Assembly: GCA_002731275.1 (NCBI GenBank)
Contig: PCBK01000126.1
Span: forward strand, 1-33,994
Direction of reading: 5' to 3'
Length of the DNA: 33,994 nucleotides
Source of the DNA: Deltaproteobacteria bacterium
GTDB taxonomy: Bacteria > Myxococcota_C > UBA6777
Notes under the pieces: generated by a model
The model's input: only the letters and a program-made list of their open reading frames with translations
Told to the model about the DNA's origin: nothing
Databases searched by the model: none
Position numbers and translations under genes: made by a program
Shown: positions 16,884 through 24,990 of the stretch, one piece after another
How positions within the stretch are numbered: position 1 is the stretch's first letter
Layout: every line of letters begins with the position of its first letter

Positions 16884-18911
16884 GTGGTCCGTCTATCATT
16901 TTTCCGGCTCTCGTTTCCGATCCAACTGGCGTCTCTATCGACCGTTTTCATTTTGCTCGTGGGTGGTTGTGGAGAGGTCAATGTCAGCGTCGTTGATGGA
17001 TGTGAAAACTGTACAGCCGATCGTTGCCTCAAAGAGTCCGATGGCAACAAAGGACGCTGCGTCGAATGCATCAAAGACGCAGCCTGTCGCTCGGACACCA
17101 CCTCTACAAACAAATGCCTCTCCAACCAATGTGTGTGTGGTACGGATACGGATTGTGCGGACGCACAAGTCTGTAGTGGAGATGCGACGAAAGGCAAAGG
17201 TGGATGTGTCGATTGTGTCAAAGACGACGACTGCAAAGAGGACACCAAACCCTACTGTGTGTACAACACTTGTACGGCGTGTAAGTCCAAACAAATTCGC
17301 TCCTGTGAGCCTATCGATGAGAAGGCCTGCAAAAAAGGGAAGCAGACGTGTAAAAACAGCGGAGACTGGGGAGAGTGTGAAGGGTATGTGCTTTGTAACG
17401 CCGGCGAAAAGTGTGTTGATGAAGAGTGCGTCCCTGATTGTCCAACCCCTGCCCCCTGTGACACAGAAGAAAACACATGCACGACACAAGCAACTGAACT
17501 TCCGGGAAAATTCAAGGTCTGCAAAAAGAACAGTAAGGGTTGCTTTGAGTTGAGTGATGAAAAGAGTTGTAAACTCGGCGAATATTGCGCCAACGGACAA
17601 TGTGTCCCCTTTACCTGCCCCACACCTGAGTGCCAGCTCGACGAAACGCGCTGTGTGAACGAGAGCGAATTCAGGATCTGTGAAAAAGACGTCAACGGCT
17701 GCCTCGGTTGGAGTGACAAAAAGACCTGCGAGAGTGGCAAAAAATGTCGCCTCAGCACCAACCGATGTGTCCTCTGTGATCCAGGAAGCAAACAATCCTG
17801 TTACACAGCTCCCGACGAAACCAAAAACAAAGGGATCTGTCGCATTGGTGAACAAACCTGTACAGCAGACGGTTCAAAGTGGGGTGACTGTGTCGGACAG
17901 GTGCTCCCTGCGCCCGAGCAATGCAATGGCCAAGATGATGATTGTAACGGAAAGATCGACGACAACCTGACTCCAGAACCCTGCGGAAACCAAACTGGTT
18001 CATGCAAGGGGGCGGTCAAGCGATGTGGTGGCGCCAAAGGATGGATCACTTGCGAAGATGGGGATTATCGCAAGATCTTCAAGGAATACGAGGCCCAAGA
18101 AACGCTCTGTGATGGTCTTGACAATAACTGCGATGGACAGGCCGACAACAGCCTTGTCCCCAAACCATGTAAGAAGTCAGATGGTGTGTGTAAGGGGACA
18201 TTCGAGATCTGCGATGGCAAGAATGGATGGATCGCCTGTACAGACAAAACGTATACAACCAAGGACGCTCGCTACGAAGCGACAGAGTCCAAATGTGACG
18301 GCGCTGACAACGACTGTGATGGTCAAGTCGATGAAAACTTCCCGACACTCGGCAACGGTTGCACAGTCGGACTCGGTGAGTGCAAAAACACAGGAAAAGT
18401 CGTTTGCAAAGCCGACGGTTCAGGTGTGGAGTGTAATGTCAAGCCCAAAGCCAAAGTTGCAGAGCTGTGCAACGGAAAAGATGATGACTGTGATGGAGGC
18501 ATCGACGAGAGTCTCAAGCGACCATGCTTTACAGGCTCAACAGGTTGCACAAAAAATGCAAACGGAACTTACTCCTGTAAAGGGATTTGCAAATCAGGAA
18601 CCCAAACCTGTAACGCTGGAAAGTGGGGGGGTTGCCAAAATCAACAGACCCACAAAGGCGAGATCTCCTGTAATGGACAGGACGATGATTGTGATGGAAG
18701 AACTGATGAGGTAGGTTGTCAGAAAGGATACGGTTGCTCTGCAGGTATCTGTAAACTGTGCACACAACCTGGCCCGTGGCGATGTAAAAAATTCCTGGGC
18801 GTTTGTACAAAGTCCGCAAAATGTACACAAAGTTGCAAATGTGGTTACACATGTCGTTGTACAGATGGTGCCACGTTCACGAGTTGTGCAAAGGCTGAGT
18901 GTAAACCGTAA
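16884..18911 (+). CDS. Cys-rich lipoprotein with five MopE-like metal-binding motifs
   Basis: This 675-residue protein begins with GTG, placed six bases after AAGGAG. A signal peptide ends in lipobox VGGC (C29), so it is a lipoprotein. Residues 40-340 hold many short disulphide-type Cys motifs. The C-terminal half carries five copies of the MopE-type putative metal-binding motif (pattern CxGxDxDCDGxxDE): at 347-360, 409-422, 471-484, 529-542 and 596-609, for example CNGQDDDCNGKIDD. These Asp-rich loops resemble calcium-binding sites. In the family they occur in large surface proteins of Myxococcota and in the copper-binding MopE of Methylococcus. A further Cys-rich tail ends the protein. A structural or adhesive role at the surface is inferred. 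A terminator follows at 18966. Confidence 0.88.
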   Translation: MVRLSFFRLSFPIQLASLSTVFILLVGGCGEVNVSVVDGCENCTADRCLKESDGNKGRCVECIKDAACRSDTTSTNKCLSNQCVCGTDTDCADAQVCSGDATKGKGGCVDCVKDDDCKEDTKPYCVYNTCTACKSKQIRSCEPIDEKACKKGKQTCKNSGDWGECEGYVLCNAGEKCVDEECVPDCPTPAPCDTEENTCTTQATELPGKFKVCKKNSKGCFELSDEKSCKLGEYCANGQCVPFTCPTPECQLDETRCVNESEFRICEKDVNGCLGWSDKKTCESGKKCRLSTNRCVLCDPGSKQSCYTAPDETKNKGICRIGEQTCTADGSKWGDCVGQVLPAPEQCNGQDDDCNGKIDDNLTPEPCGNQTGSCKGAVKRCGGAKGWITCEDGDYRKIFKEYEAQETLCDGLDNNCDGQADNSLVPKPCKKSDGVCKGTFEICDGKNGWIACTDKTYTTKDARYEATESKCDGADNDCDGQVDENFPTLGNGCTVGLGECKNTGKVVCKADGSGVECNVKPKAKVAELCNGKDDDCDGGIDESLKRPCFTGSTGCTKNANGTYSCKGICKSGTQTCNAGKWGGCQNQQTHKGEISCNGQDDDCDGRTDEVGCQKGYGCSAGICKLCTQPGPWRCKKFLGVCTKSAKCTQSCKCGYTCRCTDGATFTSCAKAECKP

Positions 18912-18965
18912 GATAGCTATCTTCTTTCGTTCCCTTCCTGTACGCTCTCCAGCCTCCACATCAAG

Positions 18966-18994
18966 CCGCACCATCATTTGTGCGGATCCTTTTT
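18966..18994 (+). terminator. Rho-independent terminator after the MopE-motif gene
   Basis: CCGCAC (18966-18971) and GTGCGG (18980-18985) form a 6-bp GC-rich stem with an 8-base loop. ATCC and five T residues (18990-18994) follow. It lies 55 bases after the stop codon of the gene on the same strand. Confidence 0.7.
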
Positions 18995-19064
18995 GCACCC
19001 CCCACCATCAAAAGACAAAGGCGAGACATCACATCTCATGCCTTGCACGACATCTGAAAGTAGT

Positions 19065-19088
19065 AAGGCTTTTTCTTAAAAAAGCCTT
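19065..19088. repeat. Perfect 10-bp hairpin
   Basis: AAGGCTTTTT (19065-19074), the loop CTTA and AAAAAGCCTT (19079-19088) form a perfect stem-loop in the gene-poor region 18912-19541. The A/T half of the stem could serve as a weak terminator for either strand. No gene is adjacent. Confidence 0.6.
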
Positions 19089-19300
19089 TAAACATAAAAA
19101 CGTCCACCAACAAAACGATAATACCGACCATTCAGAAATCAAACGATGGGTTGGAAAAGAAAAAATGTGTAAGAAATCTAGCGCAAACAACAAATACACG
19201 ATGATGGAACTTGTGTGTGGAGACAAAATCGGATATGCTCGCGCGTAAGGCTATTGGACGATAACATACAGCCTAAAGATTGGTGAAGAAGTTGTTGACG

Positions 19301-19335
19301 AATAAAAATAAAAAAAATTCACTTTTATTTTTATT
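19301..19335. repeat. AT-only inverted repeat upstream of the candidate small RNA
   Basis: AATAAAAATAAAA (19301-19313) and TTTTATTTTTATT (19323-19335) are perfect 13-bp inverted repeats separated by 9 bases. The stretch lies 15-50 bases upstream of a weak TGTGATACAT extended -10-like element (19365-19374). It may act as an AT-rich promoter upstream element rather than as RNA structure. Confidence 0.55.
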
Positions 19336-19380
19336 TTTATTTTCAAAACGTTGTGTCCAAAATGTGTGATACATTGAAGG

Positions 19381-19543
19381 CACAAGGAGTTGCACTCTGT
19401 GCAGCGAATTCGCATCCTTTCGAGAGAGGAATCTCTCGATAAATGAGAGAAGAGTCTTTATAGGGCTCACTCCTATGACTGGGAAATGAACGAATCAAAG
19501 AAGAGCCTACAGCAAGGATGCTGCTGTGGGCTCTTGTTTTTTT
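19381..19543 (+). ncRNA. Candidate structured small RNA with terminator
   Basis: In a region without genes, four stem-loops follow one another. H1 is GTTGCAC/GTGCAGC (19389-19405) with loop TCT. H2 is TCGAGAGA/TCTCTCGA (19420-19439), a perfect 8-bp stem with loop GGAA. H3 is AGTC plus ATAGG pairing with CCTAT plus GACT (19453-19480), with a TTT bulge and a 7-base loop. H4 is the terminator hairpin (19501-19535) followed by T residues. H2 and H4 are too perfect to expect by chance, and the T-run shows + strand transcription. GGA triplets lie in the loops of H2 and H4 and before H1. No known RNA family (6S, tmRNA, SRP, RNase P) is recognised. The 5' end is uncertain. Confidence 0.5.
19501..19543 (+). 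terminator. Strong Rho-independent terminator (+ strand)
   Basis: AAGAGCCTACAGCA (19501-19514) pairs with TGCTGTGGGCTCTT (19522-19535): 14 bp with one wobble, a 7-base loop, then G and seven T residues (19537-19543). The T-run overlaps the last two bases of the convergent protease gene. On the minus strand the hairpin directly follows the protease stop but lacks a T-run, so minus-strand termination would be weaker. Confidence 0.85.
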
Positions 19544-22055
19544 AGCGACGCCTTTTCAGACAACCCCACCCAAAAAATAGCAACACACACAACATACCAA
19601 ATGGCAATTGTCCGTATTCAAAAGGACTCGCGGCACAACTACAGCCCTCCGGCTTTGTCTGATCGAGGATTGTACGTTCCGGTTTGATATCAGGACGATA
19701 TGTAGGTGGTAGTGTGTCTTTCTTCGGCTTACTTTCATCCTTCACGCCAGCGTCAACTACGAGCTCGCGAGGAGGTTCGCTCGCTTTTTCCCCGCTTTTT
19801 TCCGTGTCATCAGCGACACAAGAGCTGTTTTTGCACGTATATCCCGTTGGACATTCGTTATCAGAGAGGCAGCCTTTTGTCCCATCTTCGGCGAGACAAA
19901 CGCCATAGGTATTATGAAAGAAGAGTTGGCAGGCACGAGAAGAAGGACATTCTTTTTCGCCAGATTTACAAAAACACAACGCGAGGGGCTGTGTTGCGTT
20001 ACCAACATCAAGACACTTTCCACCAAATGTGCAGGTCTTGCTCGTCGTACACTCTTCGACACAGATGCTCCCGGCGTCGGATTTCATACAGCGCAATCCT
20101 GCTTTACAGTCGAGGACATGTTCGCAAGGCTCTCCAAGGCGTTTGTCTCCCTGTGAGCGGCAGTATTCACCTTTATCAGCGACGGCAAGACATCGCTGGC
20201 CTTGCTGGCAACGGTACCGGGCTGTCAGTGAGACACACGCACCAAACGCCTTCCCTTCTGGGATCGAGCACACACCGTCAGCGCCACAATCGCTGCTCCC
20301 TGTGCATTGGCATAGTTTGTCACGGCACACACCACCGTAAAAAGCTTCGCACTCGAAGGCCGATCCACACGACGCAAGACACACTTTATCGCCTGCTTCA
20401 CCGACCTTACAATGTGTCCCTTGCATACAATCGTTGTCTGTCGCACATGTCGTGCCGGGCTGCCCCTTGGGAATACCGCAATCAAACAAGCACTTACGTC
20501 CACTTGATGTCCCAACACACTTCATCGGCGACTTGCAGGTCGACGCGCTACACGATTCTCCTTCGAGGAAGCCTCCTTTGCGTACACAAAATCCGGCTTT
20601 GCACTCAAAATCTGTAGGGCAATCAGACGCGGCCTGACAGCTCAGCTCACACGCACCATTTACCGGTACACATTGTTGAGGAATCCCCGGATACAATTCT
20701 TTGCAAGTGTAACCCAGAGGACAGAATCCTCCCTTTGCGCAGGGCTGTGTGCAACGTCCGAACCCTTGTGCGCCAATACAAAAGGTCCCTCCCCCTCCAC
20801 AATCTGCGTGCGTTTGACAAGGGAAACACAGGCTTTTGCTTTTGGGGATATCGGGCGGTTTGCAGGTTTTGGCTGTAGCATCGCACACTTCGCCAAGACC
20901 ACAATCGTCATCTTTTTGGCATGAGACAGGTGGACAGACAGGCTTCTCAAGTAGACACACTTGTGGGCTGCTCACATCTCCAGCCCTGCCACATGCTGAA
21001 CCTGTCGGACAGCAACCGTTGGATGAGCATGGTTGCAAACAACGATACCCCTCTGCGAGTCGGGTACATACACCACCAGTCCCACAATCGCTGTCAACAC
21101 GACATGGAAGGCAGGCTTTCGGTGACGTCACTGCAGGTTTGTACACACACGTCGACTTTGTGTTACACACAGCGCAACTTCCACAATCCTGGTCCGTCTT
21201 GCAAGGTGGTGCGATATCACCGTACTTCGTCAACAAAGGTGTCAAGAATCTCGTGTACGGATCAGTTCGCAAAGAATAGCCTTTCCCCTTACATTCGAGA
21301 CGAGGAGGATATCCAGGCGCTCGATTCCCGACTCCGTAGGAGTTCACCGCGACCACACGTAACACACCATCAACCTCCATCAGCACAGGTCCCCCAGAGT
21401 CGCCGTGGCAGATGCCTTGTGTCGGTGCGTAAGATTCTAAATGCAAAGAGGAAAGAGATGTAATGGGGAGATCTGCTGCGTACTTTCTCCCAGCCTGGAT
21501 CACAGTTGGCACACTTTGGATATATCCGTACCCCAAAAAGAGCAGCTTCTGGCCCACAAGCGTCTGGTCAAGAGCCTTTACGTTGTAGGGTATTGTCGGC
21601 GTAATCGTCACTTCCTTCTCAAGGATCACGATCGCGATATCATTCCCAGAGACATAATCGCCGTTCCAATTGGGATGGTTAAACAACAGACTTGTGTTGA
21701 TCTTGAAGAGATGTTCCTTGTACCCGTCGGGCTGTGTGCTGTCCGGCATATCGATACGGAAGAAGACATCCCCCACCCGACTGTAGAAATTTTTGATCGG
21801 ATCCACACAGTGTGCAGCTGTCAACACAACACGCTTGGCGATCAGTGTCGCTGTACAAAAAGGACTCCCGTTAAATACAATCGCACCAGCAGCCGGATGC
21901 CTCGTGTCTTTTGTACCATTGATGATAAATCGCCGCTGTGTCGAGACAGTCTCCCCATCCGACCCACCACCCTCATCAACACAGCCCTGAACAACGCTCA
22001 AAGCGAACAAAGTAGACAGCATACAAGTTCTAAAAAGCACGAATACGTGTCGCAT
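19542..22055 (-). CDS. Trypsin-like serine protease with Cys-rich repeats and MYXO-CTERM-like tail
   Basis: The predicted protein has 837 residues and is exported. An N-terminal signal ends in a lipobox-like VQGC (C25). The chymotrypsin-fold domain (about 40-270) starts at RFIINGTKD and has the full triad: H82 in TAAHC, D139 in NDIAI and S220 in GDSGGP. About 500 residues of Cys-rich repeats follow (CxxDxDCGxxxxC types). A Pro/Lys-rich stretch comes next, and then the C-terminal GCSCAASP, a hydrophobic helix and KRRR. The tail resembles MYXO-CTERM, a sorting signal of Myxococcota surface proteins. I chose the ATG at 22055 (GGAG ten bases upstream) over the TTG at 22103. It is preceded by the hydrolase gene on the same strand. 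Confidence 0.9.
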   Translation of the reverse strand: MRHVFVLFRTCMLSTLFALSVVQGCVDEGGGSDGETVSTQRRFIINGTKDTRHPAAGAIVFNGSPFCTATLIAKRVVLTAAHCVDPIKNFYSRVGDVFFRIDMPDSTQPDGYKEHLFKINTSLLFNHPNWNGDYVSGNDIAIVILEKEVTITPTIPYNVKALDQTLVGQKLLFLGYGYIQSVPTVIQAGRKYAADLPITSLSSLHLESYAPTQGICHGDSGGPVLMEVDGVLRVVAVNSYGVGNRAPGYPPRLECKGKGYSLRTDPYTRFLTPLLTKYGDIAPPCKTDQDCGSCAVCNTKSTCVYKPAVTSPKACLPCRVDSDCGTGGVCTRLAEGYRCLQPCSSNGCCPTGSACGRAGDVSSPQVCLLEKPVCPPVSCQKDDDCGLGEVCDATAKTCKPPDIPKSKSLCFPCQTHADCGGGGTFCIGAQGFGRCTQPCAKGGFCPLGYTCKELYPGIPQQCVPVNGACELSCQAASDCPTDFECKAGFCVRKGGFLEGESCSASTCKSPMKCVGTSSGRKCLFDCGIPKGQPGTTCATDNDCMQGTHCKVGEAGDKVCLASCGSAFECEAFYGGVCRDKLCQCTGSSDCGADGVCSIPEGKAFGACVSLTARYRCQQGQRCLAVADKGEYCRSQGDKRLGEPCEHVLDCKAGLRCMKSDAGSICVEECTTSKTCTFGGKCLDVGNATQPLALCFCKSGEKECPSSRACQLFFHNTYGVCLAEDGTKGCLSDNECPTGYTCKNSSCVADDTEKSGEKASEPPRELVVDAGVKDESKPKKDTLPPTYRPDIKPERTILDQTKPEGCSCAASPFEYGQLPFGMLCVLLFFGWGCLKRRR

Positions 22056-22254
22056 CAAAGATGATCTCCAAATGATGAAGGATGTAAAGACGTTGGGTAA
22101 CAAAAGCTCAACGCCAAATCAGCGGCCTTGTCCTCTAGTTGTAACGAGAAACACTACAAATCGTAAAGAGACGCACGATCAAAAAGGTATGTATACAACG
22201 AACACTTCGAGAAAATGAACCTCCCTAACGCCCACTCTATTCCCCCTCCCAGAG

Positions 22255-22284
22255 AGTATACCAGGATCGACCTCACTTTCCCAA
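22255..22284 (-). promoter_or_regulatory. Candidate promoter of the protease gene
   Basis: On the minus strand, TTGGGA (22279-22284) and TATACT (22255-22260) are 18 bases apart, a reasonable sigma70-like pair. They overlap the end of the hydrolase gene and would give a leader of about 190 bases. The text GTATACTCTCT around this -10 also occurs at 7387-7397 on the + strand, upstream of the DUF1552 operon. Confidence 0.4.
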
Positions 22285-22878
22285 CAAAAGCTCGATCAAC
22301 GTTGATGTCTCTTTGGGTGCTTCCATCATCAAAAAATGTGACGTCTTTGGGAGAATCGTGATCTGTTTACGTGCCTGCTGTGGCCACATCAACGCTTCGA
22401 GGACTTCTTCCTCTGTCCCACCACGCCCACCATACACAAAATGTGCACCTGTCTCGATCGCCGCCTCAGGCCAGCCGCTCCTCGTCCACTCCCCAATCGA
22501 ACGACGCAAAGGAACAAACAAGGGTCGTTGCGCGTCCAACATCCTCACCACTGTACCCCGTAATTTGTCGTCTTCCCAAACGTAATTTTTGAACATATCC
22601 GCAGGATCATCCAAAAAAGCGTCGATGATCAACGTAGGACGTGACGGGATCTTCTCCGCGATCAACAGCTCAAGCAACAACAACCCACCGAGCGAGTGTC
22701 CAACATATACATCGGGCTCGCTTTCTACCACATCGTTCTCAAGGGCAGCTCGTGCAACAGAGACGGTCTCCAAAGAAGACTCCCAACGGACGTACAATGG
22801 CTCGATCCCACCGATAGACAAACCACTCCATATTTCCGATGTACACGCGAAACCAGGGGCAAAGAGCACTCTCTTCAT
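22273..22878 (-). CDS. Small alpha/beta hydrolase
   Basis: This 201-residue protein has the short alpha/beta-hydrolase layout. FAPGF near the N-terminus is the oxyanion loop. The nucleophile elbow is GHSLGG with S62, and the likely catalytic His is H181 in PKTSHFLMME. The acid residue is less clear (D86 or one near VYGGRGG). The arrangement resembles BioH- and RsbQ-like esterases, but the length is below their usual 250-270 residues; the cap domain is short. No signal peptide is seen, so it is cytoplasmic. The ATG at 22878 is preceded by AAGGAG with six bases spacing; the in-frame GTG at 22893 overlaps that site. The substrate is unknown. Confidence 0.8.
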   Translation of the reverse strand: MKRVLFAPGFACTSEIWSGLSIGGIEPLYVRWESSLETVSVARAALENDVVESEPDVYVGHSLGGLLLLELLIAEKIPSRPTLIIDAFLDDPADMFKNYVWEDDKLRGTVVRMLDAQRPLFVPLRRSIGEWTRSGWPEAAIETGAHFVYGGRGGTEEEVLEALMWPQQARKQITILPKTSHFLMMEAPKETSTLIELLLGK

Positions 22879-23015
22879 TTTCTTCTCCTTCACATTGTTA
22901 CCAAGTCCAGCAAGACGCAGCGCACAAAGGAAAGTTCACCTCCCCTCCACGCTTCTTTTTTTTAAGATTGAAAAAACAAGCACTTAACATACACATCGCC
23001 ATTTCAAATGCTCAA

Positions 23016-23052
23016 AATGAGTATTTTATACTTGACAACACATATACTCATT
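23016..23052. promoter_or_regulatory. Inverted AATGAGTAT half-sites around the -35 box
   Basis: AATGAGTAT (23016-23024) and its exact reverse complement ATACTCATT (23044-23052) are separated by 19 bases and enclose the TTGACA -35 hexamer. The same half-site in the form AATGAGAAT recurs near the kinase start (23177-23193). A dimeric regulator or DNA looping is a reasonable inference. Confidence 0.55.
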
Positions 23053-23060
23053 CATAGCAT
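23032..23060 (+). promoter_or_regulatory. Promoter of the kinase/vWA/PurA-like operon
   Basis: A perfect -35 hexamer TTGACA (23032-23037) is followed after exactly 17 bases by TAGCAT (23055-23060), a 4/6 match to the -10 box. Transcription would start near 23067, just ahead of a ribosome binding site and a short leader ORF. Confidence 0.6.
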
Positions 23061-23080
23061 AACGTATCACCAAGGAGAAC

Positions 23081-23107
23081 ATGATCGTTTCATACTTAAA
23101 TATGTAG
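23081..23107 (+). CDS. Possible 8-residue leader peptide
   Basis: An AAGGAG site (23072-23077) precedes ATG at 23081, which opens an 8-codon ORF, MIVSYLNM, ending in TAG. It lies directly downstream of the predicted transcription start and about 100 bases before the kinase gene. The spacing of three bases is short, so translation is uncertain. It is too short for a functional protein, but it could couple translation to expression of the downstream operon. Confidence 0.3.
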   Translation: MIVSYLNM

Positions 23108-23176
23108 ACATTTTCACACTCAAACCTTTGATTAAAAATGATAAAAGAACCTTTTCAACATACGTTCACATGTAAA

Positions 23177-23193
23177 ATTCTCACAATGAGAAT
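23177..23193. promoter_or_regulatory. Palindrome ahead of the kinase start codon
   Basis: ATTCTCA-CAA-TGAGAAT is a perfect palindrome with 7-bp arms, 15 bases upstream of the kinase ATG. Its right arm is part of AATGAGAAT, which differs by one base from the half-sites at 23016 and 23044. It could be a second operator, or an RNA hairpin that affects access to the weak GAGG ribosome binding site. Confidence 0.5.
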
Positions 23194-23208
23194 AACAACA
23201 GCGAGGAT

Positions 23209-24978
23209 ATGATGAAAATCCCCGAGAGAGTCATGGAACATTTCCTGACAGGTGGTGAGCAAGCGCCACCAACAGACGTGTTGGCACAAAAAGGTCAGCG
23301 GTGGGACAACAGATACATCATCGGAGAGCTTTTGGGACAAGGTGGAATGGGCGTTGTGTACAAGTGCTGGGACGAGTGGCGAGAGAAAGAGATCGCGCTC
23401 AAACGCTTGCACCCTTGGCTGGCAACAGAGAGTCAGGCGCTCATACGTAACGAGTTGGAAGCACTCAACACACTCCAGCACGAAGCGCTCGTGAGGACAT
23501 ATGATCTTGGGTATCAACAAGAGACTGGCGAGTGGTACTTCACGATGGAGTATGTCGAGGGAGAAGACCTGGAAGCGACCCTATGCCGCGCAAAAGAACA
23601 TGAGACACTCCCATTATTTCCATCGGTTCGCTGGCTAGGATGGCTCGAAGCGCTCTGTGATGCGCTCTCCTACACCCACCAAAAAGGATGGCTACACAGG
23701 GATCTCAAACCTTCGAACATCATGCTTCTTCGGGATGGGAGCATCAAACTGCTCGACTTTGGGATCGCCCTCCCCGGTCAACATACGACACCTTCGGGAC
23801 AACCCACAGGGACTGCGTACTATATGTCTCCTGAGCAGCTCGAAGGAAAGGGACAGTTAACACCAGCATCGGATATCTATGCCCTTGGTGTGATTGTCTA
23901 CAGGTTGCTCACAGGACGCCTCCCTATGGGCCGTCTTCAAGGTCCCTGGTCCGACCTGAAAAAAGCGGGATGGACACCGGATTTTCCAAAAGAAGTCGAC
24001 GAATGGGTGCTCAAAGCACTTGAGACTGCTCCTCGCGATCGATACCAGGATATCGAGACGTTTTGGGCTGCGTGTCAGGCGCTTCCTTTCTCAAAAGTGG
24101 AGACCCAAACAGAGGAGCTTAGACAGTCCCCACCTCACCCCCCAAAAAACACCTTGTTCCACATCGATACGGACAAGGGACGACTTTTCGCGCACACACT
24201 CTTTGCACAAGGAGAGCTGTCCACACTTTACAAAGGCACGTACGAAACGCAGGACGAAACAAAAGACATGGTGATCAAAATCGTCGATGAGATCGAAGAT
24301 AACGATCTAATGGCTGACGAGATCCGCGTCTATACGCTGCTTCAAATGGACGAAAAAGACCGCAGCCAACACATCCCACTGTTGTCGGGACACTTTCAGC
24401 TCCCGGATGGACGACAGGGACTCTACCAACCTTACATCGACGCTCACAACCTCGAATACGTTCGACAAATATACCCTCAAGGTGTCCCCCTTGAGCACGT
24501 GATCTGGATCTTTCGTAGGTGCCTGAGCGTTATTGGATATGCCCATCACAAGGGCATTATACACGGAAATATCGACCCCACTCATATCCTCGTCAGAGGG
24601 TATGACCACAACGTCTTCTTGCTCGATTGGAGCTACGCCATCGTCGAACCCGCCCGCACAGGGCAAGGGTTTAAATGCTGGAATGCCCTCTACAGCGCGC
24701 CAGAAGTCAAACAACGCAAACCGCCTGTCCCAGGCTCCGATCTCTACTCACTCGCCCGGTGCGTCATCTACCTCCTCGGAGGTGACGTAGAAGCAGAAGA
24801 ATGTCCCGCCCATGTAGACGAACGCTTCGAGAGGTTTCTCGGCTTCTTTTTGCGAAAGAGCCCTCTACAGCGGGCACGGGATGCGTGGGAGATGTATCAC
24901 CAGCTAGGCAAATTACGCAAAGAGATCTTTGGAAAACATAAGTTTATCCCTTTTCCCATTGACCAACATACACACTAA
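23209..24978 (+). CDS. Ser/Thr protein kinase fused to a C-terminal pseudokinase
   Basis: The 589-residue protein carries two kinase-like domains and no membrane segment. Domain 1 (about 33-295) has all catalytic elements: glycine loop GQGGMG (43-48), K65, E82, HRDLKPSN (D165, N170), DFG (183-185), SPE (207-209) and D222. Domain 2 (about 315-575) keeps VIKI (K357), E371, APE (497-499) and SDLYSLA, but its glycine loop is eroded (FAQGELS). HRD has become HGN (452-454), the metal-binding Asn is H459, and DFG is DWS (473-475). It is probably an inactive regulator or scaffold. The ATG at 23212 is better spaced from GAGG than the one at 23209. It is first of four clustered genes; vWA partners are typical of TerY-P-like phospho-signalling. 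Confidence 0.9.
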   Translation: MMKIPERVMEHFLTGGEQAPPTDVLAQKGQRWDNRYIIGELLGQGGMGVVYKCWDEWREKEIALKRLHPWLATESQALIRNELEALNTLQHEALVRTYDLGYQQETGEWYFTMEYVEGEDLEATLCRAKEHETLPLFPSVRWLGWLEALCDALSYTHQKGWLHRDLKPSNIMLLRDGSIKLLDFGIALPGQHTTPSGQPTGTAYYMSPEQLEGKGQLTPASDIYALGVIVYRLLTGRLPMGRLQGPWSDLKKAGWTPDFPKEVDEWVLKALETAPRDRYQDIETFWAACQALPFSKVETQTEELRQSPPHPPKNTLFHIDTDKGRLFAHTLFAQGELSTLYKGTYETQDETKDMVIKIVDEIEDNDLMADEIRVYTLLQMDEKDRSQHIPLLSGHFQLPDGRQGLYQPYIDAHNLEYVRQIYPQGVPLEHVIWIFRRCLSVIGYAHHKGIIHGNIDPTHILVRGYDHNVFLLDWSYAIVEPARTGQGFKCWNALYSAPEVKQRKPPVPGSDLYSLARCVIYLLGGDVEAEECPAHVDERFERFLGFFLRKSPLQRARDAWEMYHQLGKLRKEIFGKHKFIPFPIDQHTH

Positions 24979-24990
24979 GGAGAGAACATC

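Noticed and set aside
16935-17855. Minus-strand ORF of 306 codons opposite the MopE-motif gene
   Set aside because: It is the mirror of a highly Cys-rich coding sequence whose + strand reading has clear motifs, a lipobox and a ribosome binding site.
18841-19248. Plus-strand ORF of 135 codons after the MopE-motif gene
   Set aside because: It overlaps the end of that gene and runs through its terminator and another hairpin; its sequence is not protein-like.
19488-19547. Short ORF MNESKKSLQQGCCCGLLFF across the terminator
   Set aside because: It starts without a ribosome binding site, and its codons are the terminator hairpin and T-run; coincidence is more likely.
19706-20617. Plus-strand ORF of 303 codons opposite the protease
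   Set aside because: It is a shadow of the Cys-rich repeats; its composition is rich in His, Arg and Ser with no recognisable domain.
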